DNA of 32,200 bases from a virus. The notes beneath the pieces were generated by a model. The model made no database searches and was not told the DNA's origin. It saw only the letters and a list, made by a program, of their open reading frames with translations. Both the position numbers and the translations under genes were made by a program. The stretch lies in IMG/VR virus record IMGVR_UViG_3300046007_002016, positions 1 to 32,200 of that record, one strand, 5' to 3'. This document shows positions 21,346 to 30,723 of the stretch, piece by piece (the stretch's first letter is position 1; every line of letters starts with the position of its first letter).

Positions 21346-23088
21346 ATGGCAAGCGCATTCGCACAGGGCATGGAGTCTGGAACACGACTCGCCAAAAGCT
21401 GGTTGGACACGTACAACCAAACCGAAGAGAAAACACGCAAGCGTCGCGCTGCTGAGGAAATCGCTGCAGCTGGTACCACCAGCCTTGCAGAACTCCCAGA
21501 GCAGCCACGTGTGTACACCCCCGAAGCTCCTGCCGCCCCTGCCGCTCCCGCGCTCGGTACTGGCGCATACGGCACAGAAGAAGACTACACGAGCATCCAG
21601 CCTCAAGGCTTGGTGCGTCCTCAGCCTGCCGCCCCTGCGGCGACACCACCGGGCACTGGGTTTGCTCGCGGGTACACAGCTGATCAGACTCAGGCCGTGC
21701 GTTCTGCGTACGCTACAGGCGGCGCTCCTGCTGCTGAGCGAGCAGCTACTGCTCAAGGCGTCCCCACACAAGGGCTCACGCGCCCAATCCCCATGTCGCA
21801 GCAGCTTGCCCGTCAGGCTGACATCTACGCACGCAACGGGTTGACAGATCAGGCCGAGCAGTACCGCCTGAAAGCATACGACGTCAGTCGCCAAGAGGAA
21901 CAGGATGCACGTACTCGGGAAGCCGACGCTCGCACCAAAGCCGATTACGAGCAGAAGCAAAACACCAACAACGCTGCCCAGTGGATGGCCACTCAGATCA
22001 GCTCTGGCCGTACTGCAGACATGACTCTGATCGCTGAAGCGCAGACAAAGTTCAAGGGCAACTACGACACGCTCTTGTCCACCACTGCCAACGTGCTGGG
22101 TATTACCGACAAGATCGCAAAGCAGAAGACAGACCAACTGGTGAACCAGATCAACGAGGCTGTGCTGGGCGGTGAAGCATCGTTCAACAAGCTGTTGGGG
22201 TCGTTTGCTGACCCGAACAAAGAGGACGACATCACCCCCAAGCTGATGCAAGTCAAGGGCGGCGTGCAGGTCATGTACGGCAACAAGCCAATGAGCCCCG
22301 TGTTCGCTGGCGCTGACGGTATTTCTCCTCTGCAACAAGCTGGTGCGTTCTACATCAACACCGCACAGGGCAAGCCATATGAGACCGCTATCCAGATGCA
22401 GAACCTTGCAAAGGGTGCGGCTGCAATCAAAGAGTCCGAGGCAGGTACCAAACTCAAGAATGCGCAAGCCGCTAACGTAGGCTTAGAGAAACAAAGCCCG
22501 CTTGAGAAAAACCTCGCAACACTGAAGCGCCTGAACATTCCAGTAACCGACGCCCAGATAAAAACGATGGTACTAGGAGTTCAGAAAGACCCAGCTCTTG
22601 AGGCTGAACTTGCTGCAATCATCAAGATCGCTGGCTCTGACACGGCTAACCCCGAAGTTCTCAAAGCGTTGCCGGGGGAAATTCAGGCAGCATTGGCTCG
22701 GAGTAAAGGCCGTGAAACAGCAGCGGCAGTGGTAGCTGGTCTCACCCAAGCACAGGAAGCTGGTAAAGGTGCAGAAGCCATTGCGGAATTGCGCAAAAGA
22801 AATATGCCCGAGCCTGCGATTCAGGCTGCTGCTATGCAAGCTGGCGTTGCGTATACAGCCCCTGCTCCCGCTGCTGCTCCGGCCTCCGCTGCCCCCGCTG
22901 CTGCTCCGGCCTCCGCTGCCCCTGCTGCCCCTGCTGGGGTAGGCTTGGGACGTAGTGTTCAGGCAGCTGTTAGCGGTGATTCTCCTGCTCAGCTTGATAC
23001 AATTCGCATCAAAATTGCTAACCGGATTCCGCTCTCTGGTGTAGAGCAAATAATTGCCCAGCGAAACAACATCACAGCAGCGCGTTAA
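21346..23088 (+). CDS. Internal virion / ejection protein 2
   Basis: 580 residues. The N-terminus (FAQGMESGTRLAKSWLDTYN) is helical, followed by a Pro/Ala/Thr-rich section (about 48-145). A long helical region (about 145-480) contains QLARQADIYARNGLTDQAEQ. Near the C-terminus lies an Ala/Pro low-complexity linker (about 504-533) with a 9-residue tandem repeat, then a final helical segment ending NRIPLSGVEQIIAQ. It is mostly helical with no membrane span, fitting the middle member of an ejection trio. AAGGAG precedes ATG 21346. Function is inferred from order. Confidence 0.65.
   Translation: MASAFAQGMESGTRLAKSWLDTYNQTEEKTRKRRAAEEIAAAGTTSLAELPEQPRVYTPEAPAAPAAPALGTGAYGTEEDYTSIQPQGLVRPQPAAPAATPPGTGFARGYTADQTQAVRSAYATGGAPAAERAATAQGVPTQGLTRPIPMSQQLARQADIYARNGLTDQAEQYRLKAYDVSRQEEQDARTREADARTKADYEQKQNTNNAAQWMATQISSGRTADMTLIAEAQTKFKGNYDTLLSTTANVLGITDKIAKQKTDQLVNQINEAVLGGEASFNKLLGSFADPNKEDDITPKLMQVKGGVQVMYGNKPMSPVFAGADGISPLQQAGAFYINTAQGKPYETAIQMQNLAKGAAAIKESEAGTKLKNAQAANVGLEKQSPLEKNLATLKRLNIPVTDAQIKTMVLGVQKDPALEAELAAIIKIAGSDTANPEVLKALPGEIQAALARSKGRETAAAVVAGLTQAQEAGKGAEAIAELRKRNMPEPAIQAAAMQAGVAYTAPAPAAAPASAAPAAAPASAAPAAPAGVGLGRSVQAAVSGDSPAQLDTIRIKIANRIPLSGVEQIIAQRNNITAAR
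22867..22920 (+). repeat. Perfect tandem duplication of a 27-base unit
   Basis: The 27-base unit at 22867-22893 is repeated exactly at 22894-22920 and codes for PAAAPASAA twice. A degenerate Ala/Pro codon tract continues for about 20 bases. Confidence 0.93.
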
Positions 23089-23128
23089 CCGCTAAACTAG
23101 GGGTAGTAGCGCAGCTCAAGGAATTTTC

Positions 23129-26100
23129 ATGGAATACTTCAAAGGTATCGGCTCACTGTCCTCAGTTGATTTTGGTGGAGCCTTTGGTGAAACCCAAGAA
23201 AAACCAACTCAGGAGCGCCCAAACGCCCCCGGACTTATGTCCGATGTGCGCCGAGCCACAGGACAGTTTGTCGCTGGTGCCGGTTCTACGCTGCGTGACC
23301 TTGGCGCTGAGGACGTGGGCGGTGCAGTCGAGCAGTACGGTGCTGATGTTGTGCGTCGTAACCCCAGCGAGATTCAGTCGTTTGACGATGTTCTGTCTCG
23401 CCCCTTCACAACTGCACGTGAGGCCGTTGGTGAGGTAGCCCCGCAGGTAGGCTTGGCCTTGGGTGGGCAACTAGGTGGACGATTGGTTGGCGGTGTTCTT
23501 GGTTTGCCGTTTGGCCCAGCAGGTGTTGCAGTCGGACAACAGGTCGGCGGTTTTGTTGGCGGTCTACTCCCTACTGCTGTACAGACATACGGCGGCATTC
23601 GCACGGGACAGCGTGAACAAGGCATTGACGAGCGTGGTCGGGCAGTGGCAGTTACCATCCCTGCTGCCCTGTTAGAGCGCTTTGGCGGCGCAGAGCGTGT
23701 AGCCCTGCGTGTGGCTGGCGAAGGCACTGAGTTCCTCGCCCGTGCAGCTGGAACAGGCTTTGCGAAGAATGCTGGCAAACAATTCGTCCGTGGTGGTTTG
23801 GAAGAAGCTATTACTGAGTTACCACAGACTGGCTTGGAGCGCTACGGTGTTACTGGCCAAACAGCTGACCTTACAAGCCCAGAGGCTATGAATGAGTACG
23901 GCGTCGCAGGTGCCAAAGCCTTCTTGGGCGGCGGCTCTATCCGCGCTGGATTGTCCACACTTGCCGGTACGCGCCCAGCAGAGCCCACAGTCACCATCCA
24001 ACCAGATGGCACAATCACTTCGGACCAGCCCGCTACAGGCGCAGAAGGCGAAACCGACCTGACTCGTGGCAGCAATGTCTTGATGACTCCAGAGCAAGCA
24101 GCGCAGCGTCTGCAGCAGATTCAGGATCGTCGTCCTGCGGCATTGAGTGACGAAGCGTTTGAAGCGCCCCCCGCTCAACGCGGTTTGTTTGATACTCGTG
24201 GCGGCGAAGCTCCGCCAGCCCCCGTTGCCGGTGAGCAGATTGACCTGTTTGGCGGCGGTGGCGTGGCCCCCGCGCCTTTTGTCGACGAGCGACAAGGCGA
24301 TCTGTTCGCCCCACAGGAACCTACGTTTCAGACTCGCATCACAGCAGAGCTTCTGGATGGCCTCGGCATGCCTCGGCAGTCGCCAATGTACCGCCAGCTG
24401 CTCGGCAAAGACATGGCTGATCCTGAGCAGCAGCCACAAATCGCTGCGTTGTTTGATCGCGTGCGGACAGACGGCACAATCTCTGAACGTACAAAGGCTG
24501 GCGTCGAAGGTCTTGCAATGCAGGCGTTCGGTGGCATGGCCCAGCAGCAAGAGATGTTCGGCCCACGCGGCGGTGCGTACCCACAGGGTCGCCCAAGCAC
24601 ACAACAGAATGCCCCCGGCCCCATCGAGAACCTGTTGCCTACAGCCCCCTTGGGCGCTGCTGCGGCTGCTCCAGTCGAAGCCCCCGTAGTTGAGACCCCT
24701 GCACCAGTTGCGCCTGCTGCGCAAGCTCCGGCCCAACCTGTGGCGTTGCCTACTGTGCCTGCTGGCGTTACCCTGACAGCGGATGAAAACCGCTTGGTCA
24801 AGCAAGCCAACGCCATCTTTGGCCTTGCTGAGACTGACGCAGAACGCGCAAGCGTAGCTGCCATGGTCCAGCGCACAATCGAACGCGCAGCACAGCGCAG
24901 TGGCACCCCCGTTACTCCTGTCGGCGCACCAACTGCAGTTGCCGCCGCTTTGCCTGCTGCACAACCTGCAGCAGGCGTTTCTTCCACCCCTGTAACTACC
25001 GGAGCACCCAGTGGCACTCAAGCCCCTAAAACCGTCGAAGCAAAAACGCAAGGACAAAAAGCAACCACCTCCACCCCAGCTGTAAGCAAACCAGCAACAT
25101 ATGTGGCTGCTGGCTCAGGTGACGCAAGTCTTGAGCTCAAGCAAGGTGATAAGCGTTTTGTGCTTACGAACGTCGGCGGCAAGCCCCAACTTGTCGTGCG
25201 AGACCCAAATAGCGCGAGTGGCCCATCGGTCTTCTACGCAGAAGGCAAGCAGTTCGACAGCAGAGGCAACGTGTTTTCCGCCGCCGAGTTAGCGGCTATG
25301 TACCCTGAGCTCCCAAAGCCTGTTATTGCTGCCATGCAGAGTTGGTTAGCATCTGGCGGGACAGACACACAAACCCTTGGTGCTAAGGTAGCCGACGCAT
25401 GGAACGCTGCGACTGGCACTAAGGCATCCACTTCCGCCGTCAGAATTGCCAGCACCCAAACAGCTGAGCAACAAGCTGCAGACGAACTTGGCCTGACCCA
25501 AGCCCTGCAGGTAGCGAACCGCGTAAAGACTACTGGCAACCCTCTGCAAGCCAGCGTTCAAGGCGCAGGAAAAGTAGCTGTACCGGGCAAGGCTTCATTA
25601 AGCGTCAACTCTTTGCGCGACATCCGCGATGCTTTGTTGAACCCATCTGCAACTGTGGAAGGCATTGGTGCCAAAGAGCAGGCCATCGCTGACGCAGTCC
25701 GCGCATTTGCCAAGGCCTACTACAAGCTCAGCAACGCTGGCGGCAACATGCTGCGCGGTATCCCGTCTGAGCGCGGTACCCGTGCTGAAAACGGCGAGAT
25801 GGTCTACAAACCCACAAAATTCTCCAAGCAAACCCCTGCTGAGCAACGTGGGCAGATCAAGGCCAAGACTGGTATTCGTGTTGAAAACACGATGAAGCTC
25901 TTAGAGGAAACACGCGCTGCACTGGCTGCGCTCGGCACTGCAGTCAACGGGAACGCTAAAGACGTCGAAGCTATCGTCAAGCTGACCAAAGACATGGTGC
26001 AACAAAAGCTGCACACACAAGTCAATGACACTGGCATCAACGAAGACTTTGGCCAAGACACAGAACAAGACAGCGTCGATGCCGCTTTCGGCAAACTCGA

Positions 26101-29100
26101 CACCATGTTGTCTCAAGGTTGGAACGCGGCAAAAGCCAACATGTTTCAAGGCCGTTCTGACGCCATGTTCGTTCGCCAGACAGCGATCCGCGAGTCTAAA
26201 GAAGCTACCGCCGCTGGTGAAAGCCAGACTCCACTGGAGAAAGCCGCCAAAGGCTACGCCGTGTTCGGCAAAGGTGAATCGTCTGATGGCATTTTGGGGG
26301 TGATGAATTACATCCAGACGCACGGCACACCGTTTGAGCGCACCATTGCTAAGGCTGTGTTCGAGTCCATGGCATACCAAGAGGCACCTAAGCTGGTGTT
26401 CATCACCGAAGGTAATCCACGGTTCGACCCCAAGAAGAACACGATCTACATCCAACGAGATGCGTCCGCTGCCGTAACTCTGCACGAAGCCCTGCACTCT
26501 GCGTTGCAGTGGTATGTGTATGGTAATCCAGACGCTCCAGCAGTTCGAGCGCTGAAGGCTTCGCTCAAGCAAGTCGTCAACTTTAAAGGCCCCCTTGGTG
26601 CAGATGCCAAGCGCGTGCAAGACCTACTCAAAGCTCTGATGAAGGACAAGAAAGAGCTTGACGCTGTCCTCGAACTGGTGTCCTATGGGAATACCCTTAA
26701 CGACTTCCGACGCGCACTGGAAGCAATGGACAGCACCGAAGCTCCGAAGTCATTCTTTGACGCAGCCAACAACGTGTGGCAGTCTATCCTGACAGCCGTG
26801 CAGAAGATGCTCGGCGTCAAGCCTTCCGTGGCTGCTGACGTTATCGCAAACACGTTCAAGCTGCTTGAGGCTGCTGGCCAAAAAGGGCAGAAGAAGGGTA
26901 AAGCCACAGGTAGTGTGCTCGAAGCCGCTATCCAAGCTACTGACCCAACGACTGCGCCTACGATCGACGCTGCTGCACAGCAGGTTGGCTTTGCTGACGC
27001 CACCGCGTTTGCCAATGGCCCCGGTAAGTTCAAGACACCTACACAGCTTGTGTTCGAGATTGTTGGCCTTGGCCGCGTAAATGGTAAAGACCTGCCGCTC
27101 ACAGCAAGCATTGCAAAGAACGGTGCGAAGCTGGCGAACTACATCCGTAAGGAAGTGCCGACGCTTGAGCGCGTCATCATGCAGTTCAACTCAAACTTCA
27201 GCAATTCGCCTGCTACCGTGGCAGCGATCGACAACTACAAGTTTTTGGCCCAGACTGGCCACTTGCAGATGGAGAAGATTGCAACCACCATCGCTGCCCG
27301 CCCTGAGCTGCGTGAGCCCTTCTTGGACTACATGGATGGCAATACCAAAGCGTTTGCTGGTATTCAGAACGCTTCCGGGTTCAAGGCTATCGCCGACAAC
27401 CTCAAAGGCTTGATGAAGCAGTACATCAGCACCCTGCCTGCAAACTCCAAGGAGCGCCGCGCTTTCGAGAGCATGCCGTTCACGCAGTACATCATCAGCC
27501 CCACCAGCATCAGTCAGGTCGCAGGCTCTACGCTCAGCGCTGGCAAGATCGCCAGCATGATCGGCACGAAGAAGCAGACACACCAGTCGCTTGATGAGTT
27601 CAAGCAGTTCCTCGACATGACAGACGGCATTGTCGATCAAGATCAGCCGCTGTACCAGATATTTGAAGACAAACTTGGCAAGAAGGGTTTGCCTGCTGGG
27701 TTTATTTCTAAGGCTCAGTACGACAAGACTGGCGTGACACCTTCTGGTACAGCGGTTGACGCCAAGCGCGTTTGGAAGTTTTCCAAGTACGACACCGACA
27801 AGGGCAACTTCGAGTTCTCGTCCAGCATCACTACCCGTGACGCGCTCAAAAACCTGAAGAGCGAAGACCTCGCACTGGCTTTGGTAAACACCACGGCTGC
27901 ACTGTCTCACGCGCATGCTGCTACAACGTACTTCGGCAACCTTGCTTCGATTGGCCGTGAGAGCGGCAAGCCCACGGCTGAAGCTGTTGCGTTCGACAGT
28001 GTTGACGAGATCAACGAAGTGTTCGGCGATCGTAACCTCGAACTCAACAACGTGCTGCAAGTTTCCGACGAGGCTTCTAAATCGCAGTCGCTGCGCTGGC
28101 AAACACAGCGCACTGGCACATGGGTGCAGTTGCCACAAGGTACAACCTACGGCGCTCTTGCTGGGAAGATCATCCCCGGCCCCGTGTGGAACGCCATGAT
28201 CGACATGCACGATCGTTCGCCAGCGGTTAACTTCAAGTCGTTCAACGAACTTATGGCCTTCTTCAAGCAGTCTAAGACTGTCCTGAACCCCGGCACACAC
28301 GTCACCAACGTGCTGTCGAACGTCGCACTGCTGATTCTGCACGGCATCCGCCTCGGCACGCTCAAACGCGCTGCAGGCATGTACGCCAAGTTCGAGCGCA
28401 ACCCAGACTCTATGAACGACGCCGATCGCGCACTGATGCAGGCGTTCTTTAACTCCGGTGCTGTGCTTGGTCAGTTCACAAACTCTGAGCTCAAGGGCAG
28501 CGTCTACGACCGCCTGTCCGAGTCCATCACCCCCACCAGCGATCAGTCGTACATCAAGCGCATGACCTCGATGGCAGCGTTTGAACAGACCAAAGCCAAG
28601 TTGGCAGGTTGGAAGGACAACGCTGTAGAGATATACGCAGCAGAAGATAACGTGTTCCGCTTCGCTGCGTTCTTGGAGACAGCTGGCAATGTGCAGTTGC
28701 GCGACGGTTCCAAACAACTCGACGCCAAACAGCTTGAAGAAGTTGGTCTGGCCGCACGCAAGATGTTCTTGGACTATGACATCGACGCACGTGCAATCCG
28801 CGCAGCCCGTCAAACATTCCTGCCGTTCGTATCGTGGTCATACGCCATCATGCCGGTGCTTGGTCGCATCGCAGTTACCAAGCCTTGGGCCATTGTCAAC
28901 ATGATGGCATCGGTCATGCTGATGCAGGCTGCGCTGGGCGGAGAAGAAGACGATGAGCTGCGCAAAAAAGGCCCGGACTACCTGCGTGAGCGTTCGCTGT
29001 TCGGCCTCGGTCCATACATGCACATGCGGATTCCGTTTGTTGGCGATGACCAGAACCCGACATACCTCAACGTCGGCAAGTACATCCCGTTCTTGTCGTT

Positions 29101-29629
29101 GTTCCAGCCTGCGCCGGGTGAGTCTCCGTTTGCAGGGCAGTCGTGGTTGCCCGGTTTCGCTACGCCCGGTGGCCCACTTGTCACGCTGATCTCTGCCATG
29201 AACGGCTACGACCCATTCACAGGCAAGCCAATGCACGCCCCCACAGACACAGAGTGGGACAAACTTGTCACGACAGCCAAGTTCTCCTATGACACAATGG
29301 CACCGCCAGTTGTGACAACCAAGTTCTGGGATCAAATAGGCGATCTGAAGGATGGTGCCAAAGGCCCCACAGGCATCGAGAAAAGCTCTATGTTCTTGGC
29401 CCGTACGCTGGGTGGCATTGGGCTGTATCAGTTCAACGTCGACGAAGCTGCGTTCTACAAGAGCAAAGAGCTCAAAGAGATCAAGAAGGACTACAAGGCT
29501 GCAATGACCAAGGCCAAGCGCGAGGAGTACCGCAAGGGCTACCCCGACTACGAGGCACTGGACAGAGAGCTCGACGACCTGCGAGATCGTATGCAAGAAG
29601 CATTGGCGAAAGCCAGAGGAGAAGAGTAA
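23129..29629 (+). CDS. Giant internal virion / ejection protein with a HEALH zincin motif
   Basis: 2166 residues, about a fifth of the window. N-terminal part: Gly-rich hydrophobic tract (about 106-155) resembling a glycine zipper, followed by Pro/Ala/Gln-rich low-complexity linkers (about 290-640). A zincin-like domain is centred on HEALH at residues 1119-1123 (Glu1120 catalytic), after FITEGNPRFDPKKNTIYIQR, with Glu1182 in ELVSYGN a possible third zinc ligand. Then come long mixed helical regions. The C-terminal part has segments such as FLPFVSWSYAIMPVLGRIAV and a Lys/Glu-rich coiled coil ending the protein. It is the third and largest of the trio, and may cut peptidoglycan or proteins on entry. 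AAGGAA lies before ATG 23129. Confidence 0.75.
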   Translation: MEYFKGIGSLSSVDFGGAFGETQEKPTQERPNAPGLMSDVRRATGQFVAGAGSTLRDLGAEDVGGAVEQYGADVVRRNPSEIQSFDDVLSRPFTTAREAVGEVAPQVGLALGGQLGGRLVGGVLGLPFGPAGVAVGQQVGGFVGGLLPTAVQTYGGIRTGQREQGIDERGRAVAVTIPAALLERFGGAERVALRVAGEGTEFLARAAGTGFAKNAGKQFVRGGLEEAITELPQTGLERYGVTGQTADLTSPEAMNEYGVAGAKAFLGGGSIRAGLSTLAGTRPAEPTVTIQPDGTITSDQPATGAEGETDLTRGSNVLMTPEQAAQRLQQIQDRRPAALSDEAFEAPPAQRGLFDTRGGEAPPAPVAGEQIDLFGGGGVAPAPFVDERQGDLFAPQEPTFQTRITAELLDGLGMPRQSPMYRQLLGKDMADPEQQPQIAALFDRVRTDGTISERTKAGVEGLAMQAFGGMAQQQEMFGPRGGAYPQGRPSTQQNAPGPIENLLPTAPLGAAAAAPVEAPVVETPAPVAPAAQAPAQPVALPTVPAGVTLTADENRLVKQANAIFGLAETDAERASVAAMVQRTIERAAQRSGTPVTPVGAPTAVAAALPAAQPAAGVSSTPVTTGAPSGTQAPKTVEAKTQGQKATTSTPAVSKPATYVAAGSGDASLELKQGDKRFVLTNVGGKPQLVVRDPNSASGPSVFYAEGKQFDSRGNVFSAAELAAMYPELPKPVIAAMQSWLASGGTDTQTLGAKVADAWNAATGTKASTSAVRIASTQTAEQQAADELGLTQALQVANRVKTTGNPLQASVQGAGKVAVPGKASLSVNSLRDIRDALLNPSATVEGIGAKEQAIADAVRAFAKAYYKLSNAGGNMLRGIPSERGTRAENGEMVYKPTKFSKQTPAEQRGQIKAKTGIRVENTMKLLEETRAALAALGTAVNGNAKDVEAIVKLTKDMVQQKLHTQVNDTGINEDFGQDTEQDSVDAAFGKLDTMLSQGWNAAKANMFQGRSDAMFVRQTAIRESKEATAAGESQTPLEKAAKGYAVFGKGESSDGILGVMNYIQTHGTPFERTIAKAVFESMAYQEAPKLVFITEGNPRFDPKKNTIYIQRDASAAVTLHEALHSALQWYVYGNPDAPAVRALKASLKQVVNFKGPLGADAKRVQDLLKALMKDKKELDAVLELVSYGNTLNDFRRALEAMDSTEAPKSFFDAANNVWQSILTAVQKMLGVKPSVAADVIANTFKLLEAAGQKGQKKGKATGSVLEAAIQATDPTTAPTIDAAAQQVGFADATAFANGPGKFKTPTQLVFEIVGLGRVNGKDLPLTASIAKNGAKLANYIRKEVPTLERVIMQFNSNFSNSPATVAAIDNYKFLAQTGHLQMEKIATTIAARPELREPFLDYMDGNTKAFAGIQNASGFKAIADNLKGLMKQYISTLPANSKERRAFESMPFTQYIISPTSISQVAGSTLSAGKIASMIGTKKQTHQSLDEFKQFLDMTDGIVDQDQPLYQIFEDKLGKKGLPAGFISKAQYDKTGVTPSGTAVDAKRVWKFSKYDTDKGNFEFSSSITTRDALKNLKSEDLALALVNTTAALSHAHAATTYFGNLASIGRESGKPTAEAVAFDSVDEINEVFGDRNLELNNVLQVSDEASKSQSLRWQTQRTGTWVQLPQGTTYGALAGKIIPGPVWNAMIDMHDRSPAVNFKSFNELMAFFKQSKTVLNPGTHVTNVLSNVALLILHGIRLGTLKRAAGMYAKFERNPDSMNDADRALMQAFFNSGAVLGQFTNSELKGSVYDRLSESITPTSDQSYIKRMTSMAAFEQTKAKLAGWKDNAVEIYAAEDNVFRFAAFLETAGNVQLRDGSKQLDAKQLEEVGLAARKMFLDYDIDARAIRAARQTFLPFVSWSYAIMPVLGRIAVTKPWAIVNMMASVMLMQAALGGEEDDELRKKGPDYLRERSLFGLGPYMHMRIPFVGDDQNPTYLNVGKYIPFLSLFQPAPGESPFAGQSWLPGFATPGGPLVTLISAMNGYDPFTGKPMHAPTDTEWDKLVTTAKFSYDTMAPPVVTTKFWDQIGDLKDGAKGPTGIEKSSMFLARTLGGIGLYQFNVDEAAFYKSKELKEIKKDYKAAMTKAKREEYRKGYPDYEALDRELDDLRDRMQEALAKARGEE

Positions 29630-29883
29630 TGGCAAAGACACCAGCATGGACACGCAAGGAAGGCAAAGACCCCAAGGGGGGTCTTAACGCCAAGGGGCGT
29701 GCCTCCTACAACAAAGCCAACCCCGGCAAGCCGGGGCTCAAGGCCCCTCAACCTGAAGGTGGCCCACGACGTGACTCATTCTGCGCCCGCATGGAGGGCA
29801 TGAAGGAGAAGCTGACCAGTGAAAAAACTGCCAAAGACCCTAACAGTCGAATCAACAAAAGCCTGCGGGCTTGGAAATGCTAA
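29629..29883 (+). CDS. Small basic phage protein (DUF6321-like)
   Basis: 84 residues, very rich in Lys, Pro, Gly and Arg. MAKTPAWTRKEGKDPKGGLN, then PQPEGGPRRDSFCARMEGMK and DPNSRINKSLRAWKC match, from memory, the DUF6321 family of small phage proteins. Its function is unknown; the charge suggests nucleic-acid or virion binding. It begins in the stop codon of the giant gene (TAATG), with GAGGAG upstream, so it is probably translated with it. Confidence 0.8.
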   Translation: MAKTPAWTRKEGKDPKGGLNAKGRASYNKANPGKPGLKAPQPEGGPRRDSFCARMEGMKEKLTSEKTAKDPNSRINKSLRAWKC

Positions 29884-29895
29884 CTGGAGAACCCC

Positions 29896-30036
29896 ATGAT
29901 GTACGGCAAAAAGATGATGATGGCCCCGGCCAAACCCGCAGGCAAAAAAGCTGCTCCATTCAAACCTTGCAAGAGCTGCCCAAGCCCAGCCAAGTGCGCT
30001 AAGGCTGGCGTCTGCGCCGCCAAAGCCAAGAAGTAA
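29896..30036 (+). CDS. Lys/Cys-rich mini-protein
   Basis: 46 residues (start ATG 29896, or the adjacent ATG 29899), with GGAGA at about 29886. The first half is MMYGKKMMMAPAKPAGKKAA; the second has four Cys (25, 28, 34, 40) in CKSCPSPAKCAKAGVC, which could bind a metal, and the end is basic. It is the last plus-strand gene before the converging minus-strand operon. Small Lys/Cys-rich proteins with this look occur beside DUF6321 genes in other phages as I recall, with no known function. Confidence 0.7.
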   Translation: MMYGKKMMMAPAKPAGKKAAPFKPCKSCPSPAKCAKAGVCAAKAKK

Positions 30037-30288
30037 TTACTTCATCCGGGCCGACTTGGTCCGGGCAAAGGAGCGGTTTTCGGACTTGGGCACTGCACGC
30101 AGGTTGCCTGATCCGTTGCCGCCGCCTTTGGCAATAGGCGTCTTGTGATCGACGTCTTTGCCGTCACCCTTGGACACCACACCCTTCTTCTCCATCTCGG
30201 AACGGGCAGCGTTGCGTTTCGCACGGTTGGCGATTTGCTCTGGCTTGCCTTGGTAGTTGGCATATTCCTGTTTGTAGTTGCGTGGCAT
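30037..30288 (-). CDS. Small HNH-type endonuclease-like protein
   Basis: 83 residues on the minus strand, start ATG at 30288 with GAGGAA upstream. The N-terminal half is basic helix (MPRNYKQEYANYQGKPEQIA, then NRAKRNAARSEMEKKG). The core GKDVDHKTPIAKGGGNGSGN followed by LRAVPKSENRSF is the HNH layout: DH pair, Gly-rich turn, Asn and a final Asn. In phages such small HNH proteins can nick DNA in packaging or recombination, or be mobile. It is the last gene of the minus-strand operon, and its stop codon abuts that of the plus-strand gene at 30036. Confidence 0.78.
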   Translation of the reverse strand: MPRNYKQEYANYQGKPEQIANRAKRNAARSEMEKKGVVSKGDGKDVDHKTPIAKGGGNGSGNLRAVPKSENRSFARTKSARMK

Positions 30289-30297
30289 GGTTGTTCC

Positions 30298-30723
30298 TCA
30301 GTAAAGGTTGTTCAGCACTGGAGGGCGGTAGTTCGGCCCCTTCGCTATTTTCCCATGTTCGTTGAACACAGGGTTGCCGTTCTCGTCGTACTTTGACCAG
30401 TTGCTGCGGTTCACGGCATCGACCCCATCGGTCATCTTCATGCCAGCGCAGTGGCCAACACCGACAGACGTGACGATCTGATCGGCCAGCGAGTCCAGCA
30501 TCTCTTTGCGGTCATGAATGACCACGTTCTCCTGTCCGCTCTTGAGTCGGTCAGCCAACAGCTTGAGCTCGTAGCGCAGGTTATTCCACCCGCCGTTGAA
30601 CTGCACGCAGTCCAGCATCTCCACGAACTCCTCCACGTGGCATCCCATCTGAATGTCCAGTTCCCGGGCAGTGGGGTCAGGACGACCCCTACGGTGCCAC
30701 AACTCGATCGAATCAATACTCAT
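30298..30723 (-). CDS. MazG-like / phosphoribosyl-ATP pyrophosphohydrolase-like nucleotide hydrolase
   Basis: 141 residues, ATG at 30723. The start is fixed by AGGGGA just upstream and the ATGA overlap with the gene before it. MSIDSIELWHRRGRPDPTAR, then QMGCHVEEFVEMLDCV gives the EExxE-like helix of all-alpha NTP pyrophosphohydrolases. The C-terminal part, GVGHCAGMKMTDGVDAVNRS and NWSKYDENGNPVF then GKIAKGPNYRPP, is the usual ending of phage members. Relatives hydrolyse nucleoside triphosphates or alarmone-like molecules. Here it may adjust nucleotide pools during replication. Confidence 0.82.
   Translation of the reverse strand: MSIDSIELWHRRGRPDPTARELDIQMGCHVEEFVEMLDCVQFNGGWNNLRYELKLLADRLKSGQENVVIHDRKEMLDSLADQIVTSVGVGHCAGMKMTDGVDAVNRSNWSKYDENGNPVFNEHGKIAKGPNYRPPVLNNLY

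Noticed and set aside
23095-23118. GTAGTAGCGCAGCTC stretch resembling the start of a tRNA
   Set aside because: No acceptor pairing, anticodon arm or T-loop follows in the 40-base gap.
27191-28813. 540-codon antisense frame within the giant virion gene, plus others such as 23819-25057
   Set aside because: Long antisense frames are expected opposite GC-biased codons; there is no start signal, and their composition is not protein-like.
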